Shown here in pieces: positions 33,411 to 41,513 of a stretch of DNA of 64,000 bases. Made by a program: the position numbers and the translations under genes. The stretch's first letter is position 1, and each line of letters starts with the position of its first letter. A model generated the notes under the pieces. That model had not been told where the DNA came from and did not search any database. It worked only from the letters and a program-made list of their open reading frames with translations. The stretch is taken from assembly GCA_018992685.1 (NCBI GenBank), contig JACVGT010000034.1:1-64000 (forward strand). The letters run 5' to 3'. The DNA is from Theionarchaea archaeon (lineage in GTDB: Archaea; Methanobacteriota_B; Thermococci; Methanofastidiosales; SZ-28-30).

Positions 33411-33923
33411 ATGACAGAAACCCCCAAAAAAATGCTGGAGCCCCGTCAACTTGCACTTTCAGCAATATTTGCAGCTGTGGTATGCGCAGCCACGCTTGTC
33501 ATCCGGATTCCCGTCCCCGCCACCAGTGGGTATATCAACCTGGGAGATTCCATGATCTTTGTTTCAGCTCTCCTCTTCGGCAGCAGAATCGGAGGAGTGG
33601 CTGGTGGTGTAGGAAGTGCGCTGGCCGACATTCTGGGAGGATTCGGAAGTTGGGCTCCGTTCACCTTAATCATAAAAGGAACAGAAGGATTCATAACCGG
33701 AAAACTGGCAAAATCTGGGAAGATTCCTGCATCTATTATAGCAGTCATTGTTGGAGGATGTATCATGGTTGCAGGATATTTCGTGGTAGAGGCGTATCTC
33801 TACGGGATCCCCGCCGCCATTGCAGAACTACCGGGAAACCTATTTCAGGCGGGATCAGGACTTCTAATTGCCATTCCACTGTCGAAAGCCGTCCAAAAAG
33901 CCATGCCAGAAAGATTTTTATAG
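33411..33923 (+). CDS. ECF transporter S component
   Basis: 170 aa with five or six TM segments. ALSAIFAAVVCAATLVIRIP and GYINLGDSMIFVSALLFGSR, then GSALADILGG and FTLIIKGTEGFITGKLA, are the pattern of PF07155-type (ThiW/HmpT-like) vitamin-binding S components. The ligand is unknown; thiamine precursors or pantothenate are typical. EcfA and EcfT are not nearby, so a shared energising module is expected elsewhere. The leaderless ATG at 33411 is preferred to the upstream in-frame one. Confidence 0.88.
   Translation: MTETPKKMLEPRQLALSAIFAAVVCAATLVIRIPVPATSGYINLGDSMIFVSALLFGSRIGGVAGGVGSALADILGGFGSWAPFTLIIKGTEGFITGKLAKSGKIPASIIAVIVGGCIMVAGYFVVEAYLYGIPAAIAELPGNLFQAGSGLLIAIPLSKAVQKAMPERFL
33914..33922 (+). 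promoter_or_regulatory. TATA box of the HTH_10 gene, overlapping the preceding stop codon
   Basis: tttttatag spans the end of the S-component gene and lies 26 nt before ATG 33944. Confidence 0.55.
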
Positions 33924-33943
33924 AAATCCGTTGATACAGTGGC

Positions 33944-34564
33944 ATGATCGAGGTCGAGCTCAGCGTCAGTATCCAAGGGAACTACGGCTGTGACATCACG
34001 AATCGCCACCAGGATCTCATCTTGGAAGTTGTCTCAGGGTACAATGAAGAAGGAACGGTCTCTGGATTACTCAAGACCAACTACCCTCCCGAGGAGCTAC
34101 AGAATCTCCGTGAGGAGTTTTTGACCTTTCCGTATGTCAAGGAATATGAGGTTTTGGAGTCAGGATATGTTAGAATAGCAGTGGATTCCTCTGATTTTCC
34201 TCTTTCCCAGTTGATCCATACAGCAGGAGCTTTCTATATTTACCCCATCAGATTTCAGAAAGGGAGAGAACTGTGCACTCTCATCTTTGAAAACAAGAAG
34301 AGACTTCAATCTGTGCTTCAACACCTGGAAGACTGGAAGATTATACGAATCGGAAATGTGAACCTTCAGTTTGATCTGGAAGATCTAACTCCTCAGCAGT
34401 TGAAAGCAGTCAACCTGGCTATTGAACGAGGGTATTTCGAAATCCCCAAGAAAGTCAACCTGGAAGAGCTGTCAACCCAGATGAAACTATCAAGAACGAC
34501 CTTCTTGGAACACTTGCGAAAGGCTGAAAAGAAAATACTGTCACGATACTTCGAGATGGACTGA
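33944..34564 (+). CDS. HTH_10 (bacterio-opsin activator-like) transcription regulator
   Basis: 206 aa. The C-terminal 60 residues (LTPQQLKAVNLAIERGYFEI then PKKVNLEELSTQMKLSRTTF and EHLRKAEKKILSRYF) are the PF04967 helix-turn-helix. The N-terminal 140 residues form a ligand- or partner-binding domain of the usual length. Such proteins are archaeal activators. Its gene follows the S component closely and could control it. Confidence 0.9.
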   Translation: MIEVELSVSIQGNYGCDITNRHQDLILEVVSGYNEEGTVSGLLKTNYPPEELQNLREEFLTFPYVKEYEVLESGYVRIAVDSSDFPLSQLIHTAGAFYIYPIRFQKGRELCTLIFENKKRLQSVLQHLEDWKIIRIGNVNLQFDLEDLTPQQLKAVNLAIERGYFEIPKKVNLEELSTQMKLSRTTFLEHLRKAEKKILSRYFEMD

Positions 34565-34738
34565 GAACGGAATCTTCCTGGTACAAAAGTCATACATGAA
34601 GGTTTCATGCTCTCGAGTATCTCCTGGGCCCTGTGTACGTGCATTCAATTATTGTGGTTCCTTTGAGCATGCAGTACCCATTCATTCCCCTCTTGTGGAT
34701 GGAATGGTGAGGAAGCATCAAGCGTCGCCCTGGATGGA

Positions 34739-35068
34739 TCAACATGTGAGATGAAAAGCTGCCGCCTTCTTTCCAGTCAATGTGTTAAAAACGGTCACAG
34801 CCTCCCCTGTCTTCTTTACGATTAGAGTTATCCCCTTATTTTCTAGAAATTCCCTGGTCTTATCAAGTACTTTCATGAACCCATGGGCTCCTGTACCCAC
34901 CACCAGGACCTCAGGGGATTCGTCGACAATCACATCCAGATCTTCAGGCCCCACTGCATGACCCTGCTTTCTCCACCAACTGTGCACCTTCCCTGCAACA
35001 ATTATAATGTCTGAAGTGTATTCCTTTCCATCAATACCAATATGTCCAAAAGAGTACTGCTCGATCAT
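34739..35068 (-). CDS. Mth938-like domain protein
   Basis: 109 aa, full length for PF04430. IEQYSFGHIGIDGKEYTSDI, SWWRKQGHAVGPEDLD and VLVVGTGAHGFMKV are characteristic of this small Rossmann-like fold. Eukaryotic relatives are complex I assembly factors; the archaeal role is unknown. It is downstream of DUF35 but has its own start region. Confidence 0.88.
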   Translation of the reverse strand: MIEQYSFGHIGIDGKEYTSDIIIVAGKVHSWWRKQGHAVGPEDLDVIVDESPEVLVVGTGAHGFMKVLDKTREFLENKGITLIVKKTGEAVTVFNTLTGKKAAAFHLTC

Positions 35069-35137
35069 TGCTCCTCATCGTTGTGAACTCTCTTAAACAT
35101 TTCTTCTCCGACAAATCCGGTCTACACCAATTCACAA

Positions 35138-35156
35138 CAAAAAAGAAAAAAAGAAG
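35138..35156 (-). terminator. T-rich terminator of the thiolase/DUF35 operon
   Basis: On the minus strand cttctttttttcttttttgt directly follows the DUF35 stop codon. Confidence 0.6.
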
Positions 35157-35158
35157 TG

Positions 35159-35887
35159 TTATCTCTTCCATCTCTTCTCAATGTCTTCCTTCTTCATGCC
35201 AAACCGTTTCTCAAGATAGGCATAGGTTCCCTGCAGGTCCCGCTCCATGTCCTTCAAATAGTCTGGGTTATTGAGGCAAGAATTCTCGGGGATCTTTTGC
35301 CCCTTTACCGGGACAGCGTACATGTCCATCAATTCGCCCATTCTCTTGTCTCTGAACTTGATTTCCACTTTCTGTCCCACAAAGATATCAGTAGGAGCAG
35401 TAATGACTTGCATGGGGATAGTGGTGTCACTACCCTCTATTTGTACGTATGCCAGAACAAACGGCAGCATCTCCAGGAAGGCATCAGCCGAAAATAGCAT
35501 TACAGAGAAGGTGTGTACTTCACCTTTCAGAGGCAATTCTACCCATTCAGTTTCAGCAACCTTACACGTGGGGTTCCAGCAGTGCATCCGTGGGGGGCAA
35601 TACGTCGTACCACACACAGGACACCGTGTTCCGTACAAGGTCTTCTCAATTAGTCCCCTGAAGAATTTCGAGACCAACCCGTAGGAATGGGTAAACAGTG
35701 CTCCATGGGGTCTATTCACCAGCATGAAGTCTCCCACTTTGGCATCCTCGATCTTTCCCGGACCACACGGTGCCTTGATAAACTGGTATCCTTCAACTCT
35801 GAAGTTTCCTTTCCTCGCCCAGGCTTCCCACTCCTTGTAAATGGGGGTGGATTCATCTTTCTCCACTTTGATTTTTTCATCTGCCAT
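35159..35887 (-). CDS. DUF35 zinc-ribbon/OB-fold protein, thiolase partner
   Basis: 242 aa. The zinc ribbon CPVCGTTYCPPRMHC with a later NPTC precedes an OB-fold (TFSVMLFSADAFLEMLPFVL, then DTTIPMQVITAPTDIFVGQK). In archaea DUF35 proteins hold thiolase and HMG-CoA synthase together to channel acetoacetyl-CoA. Here the ATG follows the thiolase stop by 5 nt with gaggtgattgca as Shine-Dalgarno. An N-terminal extension of about 80 residues makes it longer than the usual 130-aa form. Since the partner thiolase lacks its nucleophile, the pair may have another role. Confidence 0.88.
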   Translation of the reverse strand: MADEKIKVEKDESTPIYKEWEAWARKGNFRVEGYQFIKAPCGPGKIEDAKVGDFMLVNRPHGALFTHSYGLVSKFFRGLIEKTLYGTRCPVCGTTYCPPRMHCWNPTCKVAETEWVELPLKGEVHTFSVMLFSADAFLEMLPFVLAYVQIEGSDTTIPMQVITAPTDIFVGQKVEIKFRDKRMGELMDMYAVPVKGQKIPENSCLNNPDYLKDMERDLQGTYAYLEKRFGMKKEDIEKRWKR

Positions 35888-35892
35888 TGCAA

Positions 35893-37173
35893 TCACCTCG
35901 AGTACACAATCACGCCGCCCTGGCACCCGGTACCACCGTGTCCTGTGGTAAGGGCTTTTTCAGCGTCTGGGATCTGCAGCGTAGAATCACCGAATTTCTC
36001 TGGAATTCTCCCCGAAAGCTGCCAGTACAGAAACAGCGACTGCATCAACGAGGTAGCCCCAACAGGATGTGCAAAGGACGTCAATCCGCCACTTGCCTGA
36101 CAGGGTAGTTCTCCGGACCGCTCTACGATTCCCTCCCGGATCATGGTCTTACCTTCACCTCGCTTGCAGAACTTCAAATCCTCATAGAGAGTCAGTTCCA
36201 CGCCGTCATATGGTGCAAAGATTTCTGCCAGATCGATTTCTCTTACAGGGTTCTTGATGTCGGCTTCCTTATAGGCAGTGACTGCTCCTTCCCTCAGGGA
36301 GCCGAAGTTTGCCATATCGGGATAGGGAGTTTTGGGTTTCTTGACAGTATCAGGATAGATCTTCTCGTCTTCAGGGTATACACCATGATATGCCCAGTCC
36401 ACGAGCCTGTCACCCGGTCGCATTGAGTCAGTTCCCAACCCCACTCCTTCAAACCACATGGGAGTGTCACTGTATTTTTTGGCGACCTTTTCAGATGCCA
36501 TCAATAAACAGCAGGCGCCCTCAGAGATTAAGGCACAGTTCATTCTCCTGTAGGGCCAGGCCACAATTCTGTCTTTGTAGTAGTCCTCAAGCGTTATGTA
36601 GCCTGTTCCGTGCTCACTTCTCCACTGAGAATACGGGTTGTGGGTAGCATTATTGTGGTTTTTCACTGCAATTTTCCCAAGGTCTTCAATCGTTTCGCCG
36701 TACAGCTGCATGTGTCTCGTTTCCAGGCAGGCATAGTACCCATTATAGTATCCACCAACAGTGAAATCCCAGTCCGTATCTGATGCCGATGCGATAAATT
36801 CATTGGTTGTGGCAGTGTCAACCTCAGACATCCATTCCCAACCAGGAACAAGTACCAAATCATAGTATCCAGATTTGATCAGGTAATATGCATTGATAAT
36901 GGCATCCAAGGGAGTGCTTCCTCCGGATTCAACCCGGTATCCTGGTTTTCTGTGTAATCCTAAATAGTCTTGGATAATCCACCCCATGCATAGCTGCTGG
37001 TTCAAGTGATCACTGAAATAGGACATCATGACAAACTCAATGTCCTGGGGGTCCAGTTCCGGTGTGTCATTCATGAGGTCTCGGAATGCAATAGCCACTC
37101 CTTCCTCGGCATTCTCGTATCTGAATCTGTCTCCACGAAAGATACCACCACCGACTATAGCTACTCTACTCAT
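35893..37173 (-). CDS. Thiolase-like protein lacking the nucleophilic cysteine
   Basis: 426 aa from ATG 37173 (gaggaggtacatca upstream). The fold motifs are present: VAIVGGGIF start, GYYDLVLVPGWEWMS, TSFAHPVGATSLMQ near the C-terminus and GHGGTGCQGG at the end. At the position where thiolases have (G/A)-C-A-S-S-G this one reads RVESGGSTPLDA, so the acyl-accepting Cys is replaced by Gly. It may be a non-catalytic subunit or act only in binding. A truncated second thiolase precedes it and DUF35 follows, which suggests an originally heteromeric complex. Confidence 0.85.
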   Translation of the reverse strand: MSRVAIVGGGIFRGDRFRYENAEEGVAIAFRDLMNDTPELDPQDIEFVMMSYFSDHLNQQLCMGWIIQDYLGLHRKPGYRVESGGSTPLDAIINAYYLIKSGYYDLVLVPGWEWMSEVDTATTNEFIASASDTDWDFTVGGYYNGYYACLETRHMQLYGETIEDLGKIAVKNHNNATHNPYSQWRSEHGTGYITLEDYYKDRIVAWPYRRMNCALISEGACCLLMASEKVAKKYSDTPMWFEGVGLGTDSMRPGDRLVDWAYHGVYPEDEKIYPDTVKKPKTPYPDMANFGSLREGAVTAYKEADIKNPVREIDLAEIFAPYDGVELTLYEDLKFCKRGEGKTMIREGIVERSGELPCQASGGLTSFAHPVGATSLMQSLFLYWQLSGRIPEKFGDSTLQIPDAEKALTTGHGGTGCQGGVIVYSR

Positions 37174-37189
37174 TGATGTACCTCCTCTT

Positions 37190-37467
37190 ATCATAGATAA
37201 CGAAGCCACTGTGGCGTACTATGGTTTGCGGATGGAGAATGATGTGACCTGCAGCATTCACCCTGGTCTCCCGGGCGAGTGTGGCTGCTGGCTGCAGATG
37301 GTGGGGTTCAATACATATAATGAACCAATCAACATGCCGGCCGGATTGATTCCTGCACCATCCCCTGCGCATGAGGTTGCCCTGTACACGACATCCTTCC
37401 ATGATGCATCGGAAGTCACAGATAGAGAATCTGTGTACCCAACTCCCACGATTGCAGCTCTGATCAT
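37190..37467 (-). pseudogene. Truncated thiolase gene (N-terminal remnant)
   Basis: From ATG 37467 the frame reads IRAAIVGVGYTDSLSVTSDA and SWKDVVYRATSCAGDGAGIN, a clear thiolase N-terminus, and then GMLIGSLYVLNPTICS before a stop near 37258. The other 320 residues are missing. Its promoter (TATA-like cttttaaagg at about 37541-37550) and Shine-Dalgarno (gaaagaggtgaatga) are intact and now drive the next thiolase gene. It could be a deletion remnant of the catalytic partner. Confidence 0.7.
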
Positions 37468-37556
37468 TCATTCACCTCTTTCAGGTCTTGCAGGCAGATT
37501 TGTTCTACCACAGTAACCTCTGCTAGACTTTACGGGCTTCCTTTAAAAGCATAACC

Positions 37557-37570
37557 TTTACATATGTAAA
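37557..37570. promoter_or_regulatory. 14-bp palindrome in the divergent promoter region
   Basis: TTTACATATGTAAA is perfect. It lies upstream of the TATA box of the thiolase operon and 90 nt upstream of the AF1577-type gene, and so could control both. Confidence 0.45.
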
Positions 37571-37630
37571 TAATGGGATGAGTAGAAGGTGGGACAGGAT
37601 AGGGTGTGTACAAGGAAGGTGGCATCGGTA

Positions 37631-37640
37631 TGTTTTAATG
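37631..37640 (+). promoter_or_regulatory. TATA box of the AF1577-type radical SAM gene
   Basis: tgttttaatg centred 26 nt before ATG 37662, which decides the start as leaderless. Confidence 0.5.
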
Positions 37641-37661
37641 TACAGAAGAGCTGGAGTCTTC

Positions 37662-38759
37662 ATGCACTACCACCTGATTCTGACAGATCAGTGTAATCTA
37701 AAATGCAGGTATTGCTATGAGAAATCAATACTAGACAGTGGGACTCCTTCACGGTTTACGTATGATTTTTCAGCACCCTCTACGTTTTCCGTGAGTATTG
37801 AAAGACTGAAACGGTTTCTGGAAAAGGATGAGAATCCCATCATTATATTTTATGGAGGAGAGCCCTTGCTGGAACTGGAAAAGATGATGAAAATCATGGA
37901 CTCCCTTGACGTGCCATACAGGATACAGACGAATGGGTTGCTCCTGGACAGGGTTCCCCGAGAGTATGTGAAGAGGGTTGGGAGAATTTTGGTTTCTCTG
38001 GATGGGGACAGAGACAGGACTGATCATAATAGGGGGGAACATACATTCGACACAGTGATGGGGAATATTCGCACTATTCTCCCCTGGTATCCTGGCGAGA
38101 TTGTTGCACGAATCACCATTGCGCAGGATTGCCCTGACATTTGTGAGCAGGTTCAGTTCTTGGTTGGAGAGGGGTTCAGGTCAATTCACTGGCAGCTGGA
38201 TGCAGGATTCTATGGGTTTGATTTTGATGAGCGTAGGTTTGCAGAGTTTGTGGAGAAGTATAATGAGAGTATTGGGAGGTTGGTCACGTTCTGGGTTAGA
38301 AATCTCGAAAAGGGTAATTTCCTACGGTTGTATCCTTTTGTGGGCATTATTTCTTCGTTGCTAGATGGAGAGACAACGAGAGTACGATGTGGAGCGGGCC
38401 ATGCAGGGTACTGTATTACCACTGATGGGAAAGTTGTGGCCTGCCCCATTGGGTGTTTTGCAACGGAGTTAGTGGCAGGTAACCTGGAGACGCATCCGGA
38501 GGATTTGAAGAAGTTCGACGTTTCTGGCAGATGTCTGGAATGTGTATCAAGGGATATATGTGGGGGAAGGTGTTTGTACTGGAATAAAACGAGGTTGTGG
38601 CCAGAAGAAGGGGACAACCTGATCTGCAACACAGTTTCTCACCTCATCAGAGAATTGAAGGAAGTGATACCTGTAATTGAGAAAATGATCTCTTGTGGTG
38701 TAGTCAGGAAAGAAGATTTTGCGTACGAAAAGTATTTTGGTCCAGAGATCATTCCTTAG
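37662..38759 (+). CDS. AF1577-family radical SAM enzyme, putative peptide-modifying
   Basis: 365 aa, the length of TIGR04084 proteins. The motif CNLKCRYC is at 11-18, right at the N-terminus (MHYHLILTDQ before it), then FYGGEPLLELEKMM. A SPASM-like region has CGAGHAGYCITTDGKVVAC and CLECVSRDICGGRCLY. This family is restricted to archaea and predicted to modify peptides, but its substrates are not known. No short peptide gene is evident beside it. It is a stand-alone gene, divergent from the thiolase operon. Confidence 0.9.
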   Translation: MHYHLILTDQCNLKCRYCYEKSILDSGTPSRFTYDFSAPSTFSVSIERLKRFLEKDENPIIIFYGGEPLLELEKMMKIMDSLDVPYRIQTNGLLLDRVPREYVKRVGRILVSLDGDRDRTDHNRGEHTFDTVMGNIRTILPWYPGEIVARITIAQDCPDICEQVQFLVGEGFRSIHWQLDAGFYGFDFDERRFAEFVEKYNESIGRLVTFWVRNLEKGNFLRLYPFVGIISSLLDGETTRVRCGAGHAGYCITTDGKVVACPIGCFATELVAGNLETHPEDLKKFDVSGRCLECVSRDICGGRCLYWNKTRLWPEEGDNLICNTVSHLIRELKEVIPVIEKMISCGVVRKEDFAYEKYFGPEIIP

Positions 38760-38791
38760 GTGAAATCTGCGAATCTTCCTGGAGAACACTC

Positions 38792-39157
38792 TTACTCTCT
38801 CATGGTTCTGAGACGGTCCAGAGCCTCACGATATTGTCCTCCCTGCTCGGCCTGCTTTTCGAGGTTTCCGCAAGGAAAGTCGTCACACTCATGACACCCT
38901 TCATACCCTTTCTTGTCGATACAACACACCAGAATGGGACATTCAGGTGACCAGTGAACAGAACGATCACCACGGCATCCCTTGCAATACATGTTCCGAC
39001 TGATAATTTCTTCGGTGCCCTCATTCTCCCCAATCAACCCTTGAGTCTGAAACCACTTTACAATTCGCTCAGCAGCTTCTGAGTCAAAGGGGATTCTTCT
39101 GATATCACAGACTTCACAATCCAATCCACAAACAGCAATCATTTCTTCACATGTCAT
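38792..39157 (-). CDS. DUF3795 Cys-rich protein
   Basis: 121 aa. CGLDCEVCDI near the N-terminus, YCKGCRGD, CPILVCCIDKKGYEGCHEC and DDFPCGNLEK follow the cysteine pattern of DUF3795, probably binding zinc or an iron-sulfur cluster. The function is unknown. A TATA box (gtttttaact) lies about 25 nt upstream. Confidence 0.88.
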   Translation of the reverse strand: MTCEEMIAVCGLDCEVCDIRRIPFDSEAAERIVKWFQTQGLIGENEGTEEIISRNMYCKGCRGDRSVHWSPECPILVCCIDKKGYEGCHECDDFPCGNLEKQAEQGGQYREALDRLRTMRE

Positions 39158-39389
39158 TACTTCTCTTTGGCTTCTGTAGTTAAAAACCTGTCAGTCAATC
39201 AGGTGGGAACGCGGCATTCGATTTACGGTGGATAATTTGTAACTCAGGAAATTCGAAGAAGACAGGTTTCATGGGTTCAGAAAGCTGTCTCAGTCTTGAA
39301 CGACTCTTTGCCTTGCATTCTTAGAAAGAGTTGATATCTCTCCTCGACCGAACCGCCTGTCGCTCGACCGTGACATCCATTGGTTGGGG

Positions 39390-40115
39390 TTATTTCTGAC
39401 AGCTCACAACCTGTTCTACAGGATACTCTACTCCACAGCAGTTAATCTCTGCCGAATAGTCTTCAAAGAACTCTGGCTTCAGGACCCATTCCTTCAAGTG
39501 GCAAAGAGCAGCATCTCCCGAGAGTTTTACAGGGGTCAGAAAATATTCCACCGTGATTCCAGAGAATCCAGCAGAATGAAGCACTCCCGCCAGTTCATCT
39601 GCAGGAGGAGAAAACCAGTCGTGGTCAAAGAGAGGGTCAGCTGAATACGCGTCAGCTATTATAACCAATTCTTGAGCCCTGGTTTCCGGGTAAGGACTCA
39701 AACACCCGTGGACAAAGGTTCCACCCTCTCTTAGAATTCGATGGAATTCATTAATCGTTTTCTGGGTATCATTTCTCGAGAGATCACACAGCAATTCATT
39801 ACTGACAATGAAGTCCACAGATCCAGTATGAATGCACATATCCCTCACATCTCCCTTGATGATACTGATGTTCAGTGCCCTCTCTTTCAGTGTGTTCAGG
39901 TCTCTCTCATAGACACCACGATATAGATCGTAGCATAGAATTCTCGACTCCTGCAGCAAGTGAGAAAGATGTGTTGTCAGTGCACCATCACCACACCCTG
40001 CCTCCAGAATGACAGCATGTTCTGGAATTTCAGCCAGGCCAACCATGAACTGAGCTAGGGCATCATAATACTTTGCAAGCACTGGTTCAATTTCCTCTCG
40101 CGTTCTGGCTATCAT
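39390..40115 (-). CDS. Class I SAM-dependent methyltransferase
   Basis: 241 aa. Motif I VILEAGCGDGALTTHLSHLL, then DLYRGVYERDL, IIKGDVRDMCIHTGSVDFIV and FHRILREGGTFVHGCLSPY as later motifs. About 80 C-terminal residues after the core carry WFSPPADELAGVLHSAGFSG. It belongs to the general methyltransf_11/25 group; the substrate is unknown. It has no operon partner. Confidence 0.88.
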   Translation of the reverse strand: MIARTREEIEPVLAKYYDALAQFMVGLAEIPEHAVILEAGCGDGALTTHLSHLLQESRILCYDLYRGVYERDLNTLKERALNISIIKGDVRDMCIHTGSVDFIVSNELLCDLSRNDTQKTINEFHRILREGGTFVHGCLSPYPETRAQELVIIADAYSADPLFDHDWFSPPADELAGVLHSAGFSGITVEYFLTPVKLSGDAALCHLKEWVLKPEFFEDYSAEINCCGVEYPVEQVVSCQK

Positions 40116-40201
40116 GTCTGATGAAGAGCATACGAGAATATCAATCTTTTTGTGAATTCAACTCAGATCAGGGTGCTGGGACAGTGTCATACTGCACTCT
40201 T

Positions 40202-41326
40202 TCATCCTTCAATTCTGGAAATATATTGGGGCGGAATGTGATCTGCCACATACACTATGTTGCTGGCCTTCTGGATGGAGACACCATTCTCCAGCGCCTT
40301 TTTAGCATCCACTTTCAGAAGGACAGGAACCTCACAGTGCCTTTTCCCCACCTCATGAGCAACCTCAATGGTTGGCGACAAATGGACTTTCTGTCTGCCT
40401 TTGGGGTTCAGCCCTTCTCTCAGAATGCGAGCTGCCGCTTTCTCTGTTGTCCCATGGTACAAAACGTGAATGTCAGCTGGATTAAGATCTATTGAGACGG
40501 GGTAGGAATGTCCATAGACTGCCCGTATCTTCTCGTGAGAAATCTCAAATCTCCCCTTACTGTCACTATCTGCCACAGACTGAACAACTTGACCACCCAC
40601 TCCAAGTTTCTTTCGCACCATTCTGGTCACTTCATTGAGGGGGACAAACCCACTTTCTGAAATGCTGGGAGGAGGATGATGTCTTAGTATGTAGCTTATG
40701 TACTTGGACACCTCTTCTCGTGTGATCGTCATGAGAACCCGTGTGGGAGTGATTATGCTGTCAACGGTGAAGTCCCAGGCATCCTGAGGAACCCAATCAA
40801 CAACCTGCATGTCATGGACAGTGACTACAATGGGTGAAGCAGGAATTTTACCGTTGGTTCTCAGAATTTGAATCTCTCTGTCTCCATATCCACCCCCCTT
40901 TCCGATTCTCCCTCCCATAAGATCAACTGCCACTGCTCCCTGGACCACCAGGTCTACTGCAGGAATATTGTCCTCAGGCAGTGACATACCCTGAGTAAGA
41001 GCACCTCTAATGGTCGATGCCTTTGCCTCAGTTCCTTTCACGGGGTTGACTTGGAGGAATCCTGATCTCAACCGAGGAGTTGGCATTATCAGAGTCTTTC
41101 CCTGTCGCAGCACCAATTCCCGGACGGGTGTTTGAGGTGAATCGGGAGCTACAAAAACGGTGCGGGCATTCTTGAATATGTCCAGCGTTCCAAGGCGTGA
41201 AGCTGCCCTTTCAGCTCCTTCAAAGTTAGGAATTCTCCCCCATGCGTAAGGAAATCGTTCTACACCTGCCATTTTCATTTTTTTCCAGATACTCTCTCGC
41301 ATGACCTGTTTATCCGGACTCTTCAT
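40202..41326 (-). CDS. Fusion of 5-formyltetrahydrofolate cyclo-ligase-like domain and KptA/Tpt1 RNA 2'-phosphotransferase
   Basis: 374 aa in one uninterrupted frame. Residues 1-200 are 5-FCL-like, with the ATP-binding GGRIGKGGGYGDREI at about 138-152. Residues 201-374 are KptA/Tpt1: EVSKYISYILRHHP, GFVPLNEVTR, VLYHGTTEKAAARILREGLN, KVHLSPTIEVAHEV. Tpt1 removes 2'-phosphates from RNA or ADP-ribosylates phosphate groups using NAD+; archaeal tRNA splicing does not leave such phosphates. The start at 41326 lies 26-27 nt from a TATA box (41351-41360). I do not know this domain pair as a common fusion. Confidence 0.88.
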   Translation of the reverse strand: MKSPDKQVMRESIWKKMKMAGVERFPYAWGRIPNFEGAERAASRLGTLDIFKNARTVFVAPDSPQTPVRELVLRQGKTLIMPTPRLRSGFLQVNPVKGTEAKASTIRGALTQGMSLPEDNIPAVDLVVQGAVAVDLMGGRIGKGGGYGDREIQILRTNGKIPASPIVVTVHDMQVVDWVPQDAWDFTVDSIITPTRVLMTITREEVSKYISYILRHHPPPSISESGFVPLNEVTRMVRKKLGVGGQVVQSVADSDSKGRFEISHEKIRAVYGHSYPVSIDLNPADIHVLYHGTTEKAAARILREGLNPKGRQKVHLSPTIEVAHEVGKRHCEVPVLLKVDAKKALENGVSIQKASNIVYVADHIPPQYISRIEG

Positions 41327-41350
41327 GTAATCACGTTTCCTCAGGCAGCC

Positions 41351-41360
41351 ATAAAAAGTG
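41351..41360 (-). promoter_or_regulatory. TATA box of the cyclo-ligase/KptA fusion gene
   Basis: cactttttat on the minus strand, about 27 nt before ATG 41326; leaderless start. Confidence 0.5.
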
Positions 41361-41490
41361 TTTGTGAACCCCGCTTTCGAAGTTCCCGTGTGTCTTTCAG
41401 CATACAGGAAAAGGTAATCACTCTTTGAACAGAGTCTCACCGCATCTGTCAGCAAGAATGATCTCCTCAGAATTCAGGTTGAACATGTTC

Positions 41491-41511
41491 CAAAAAAGAA
41501 AAGAAAGAAGG
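41491..41511 (-). terminator. T-rich terminator of the nfeD-stomatin operon
   Basis: On the minus strand ccttctttcttttcttttttg follows the stomatin stop codon directly. Confidence 0.55.
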
Positions 41512-41513
41512 AA

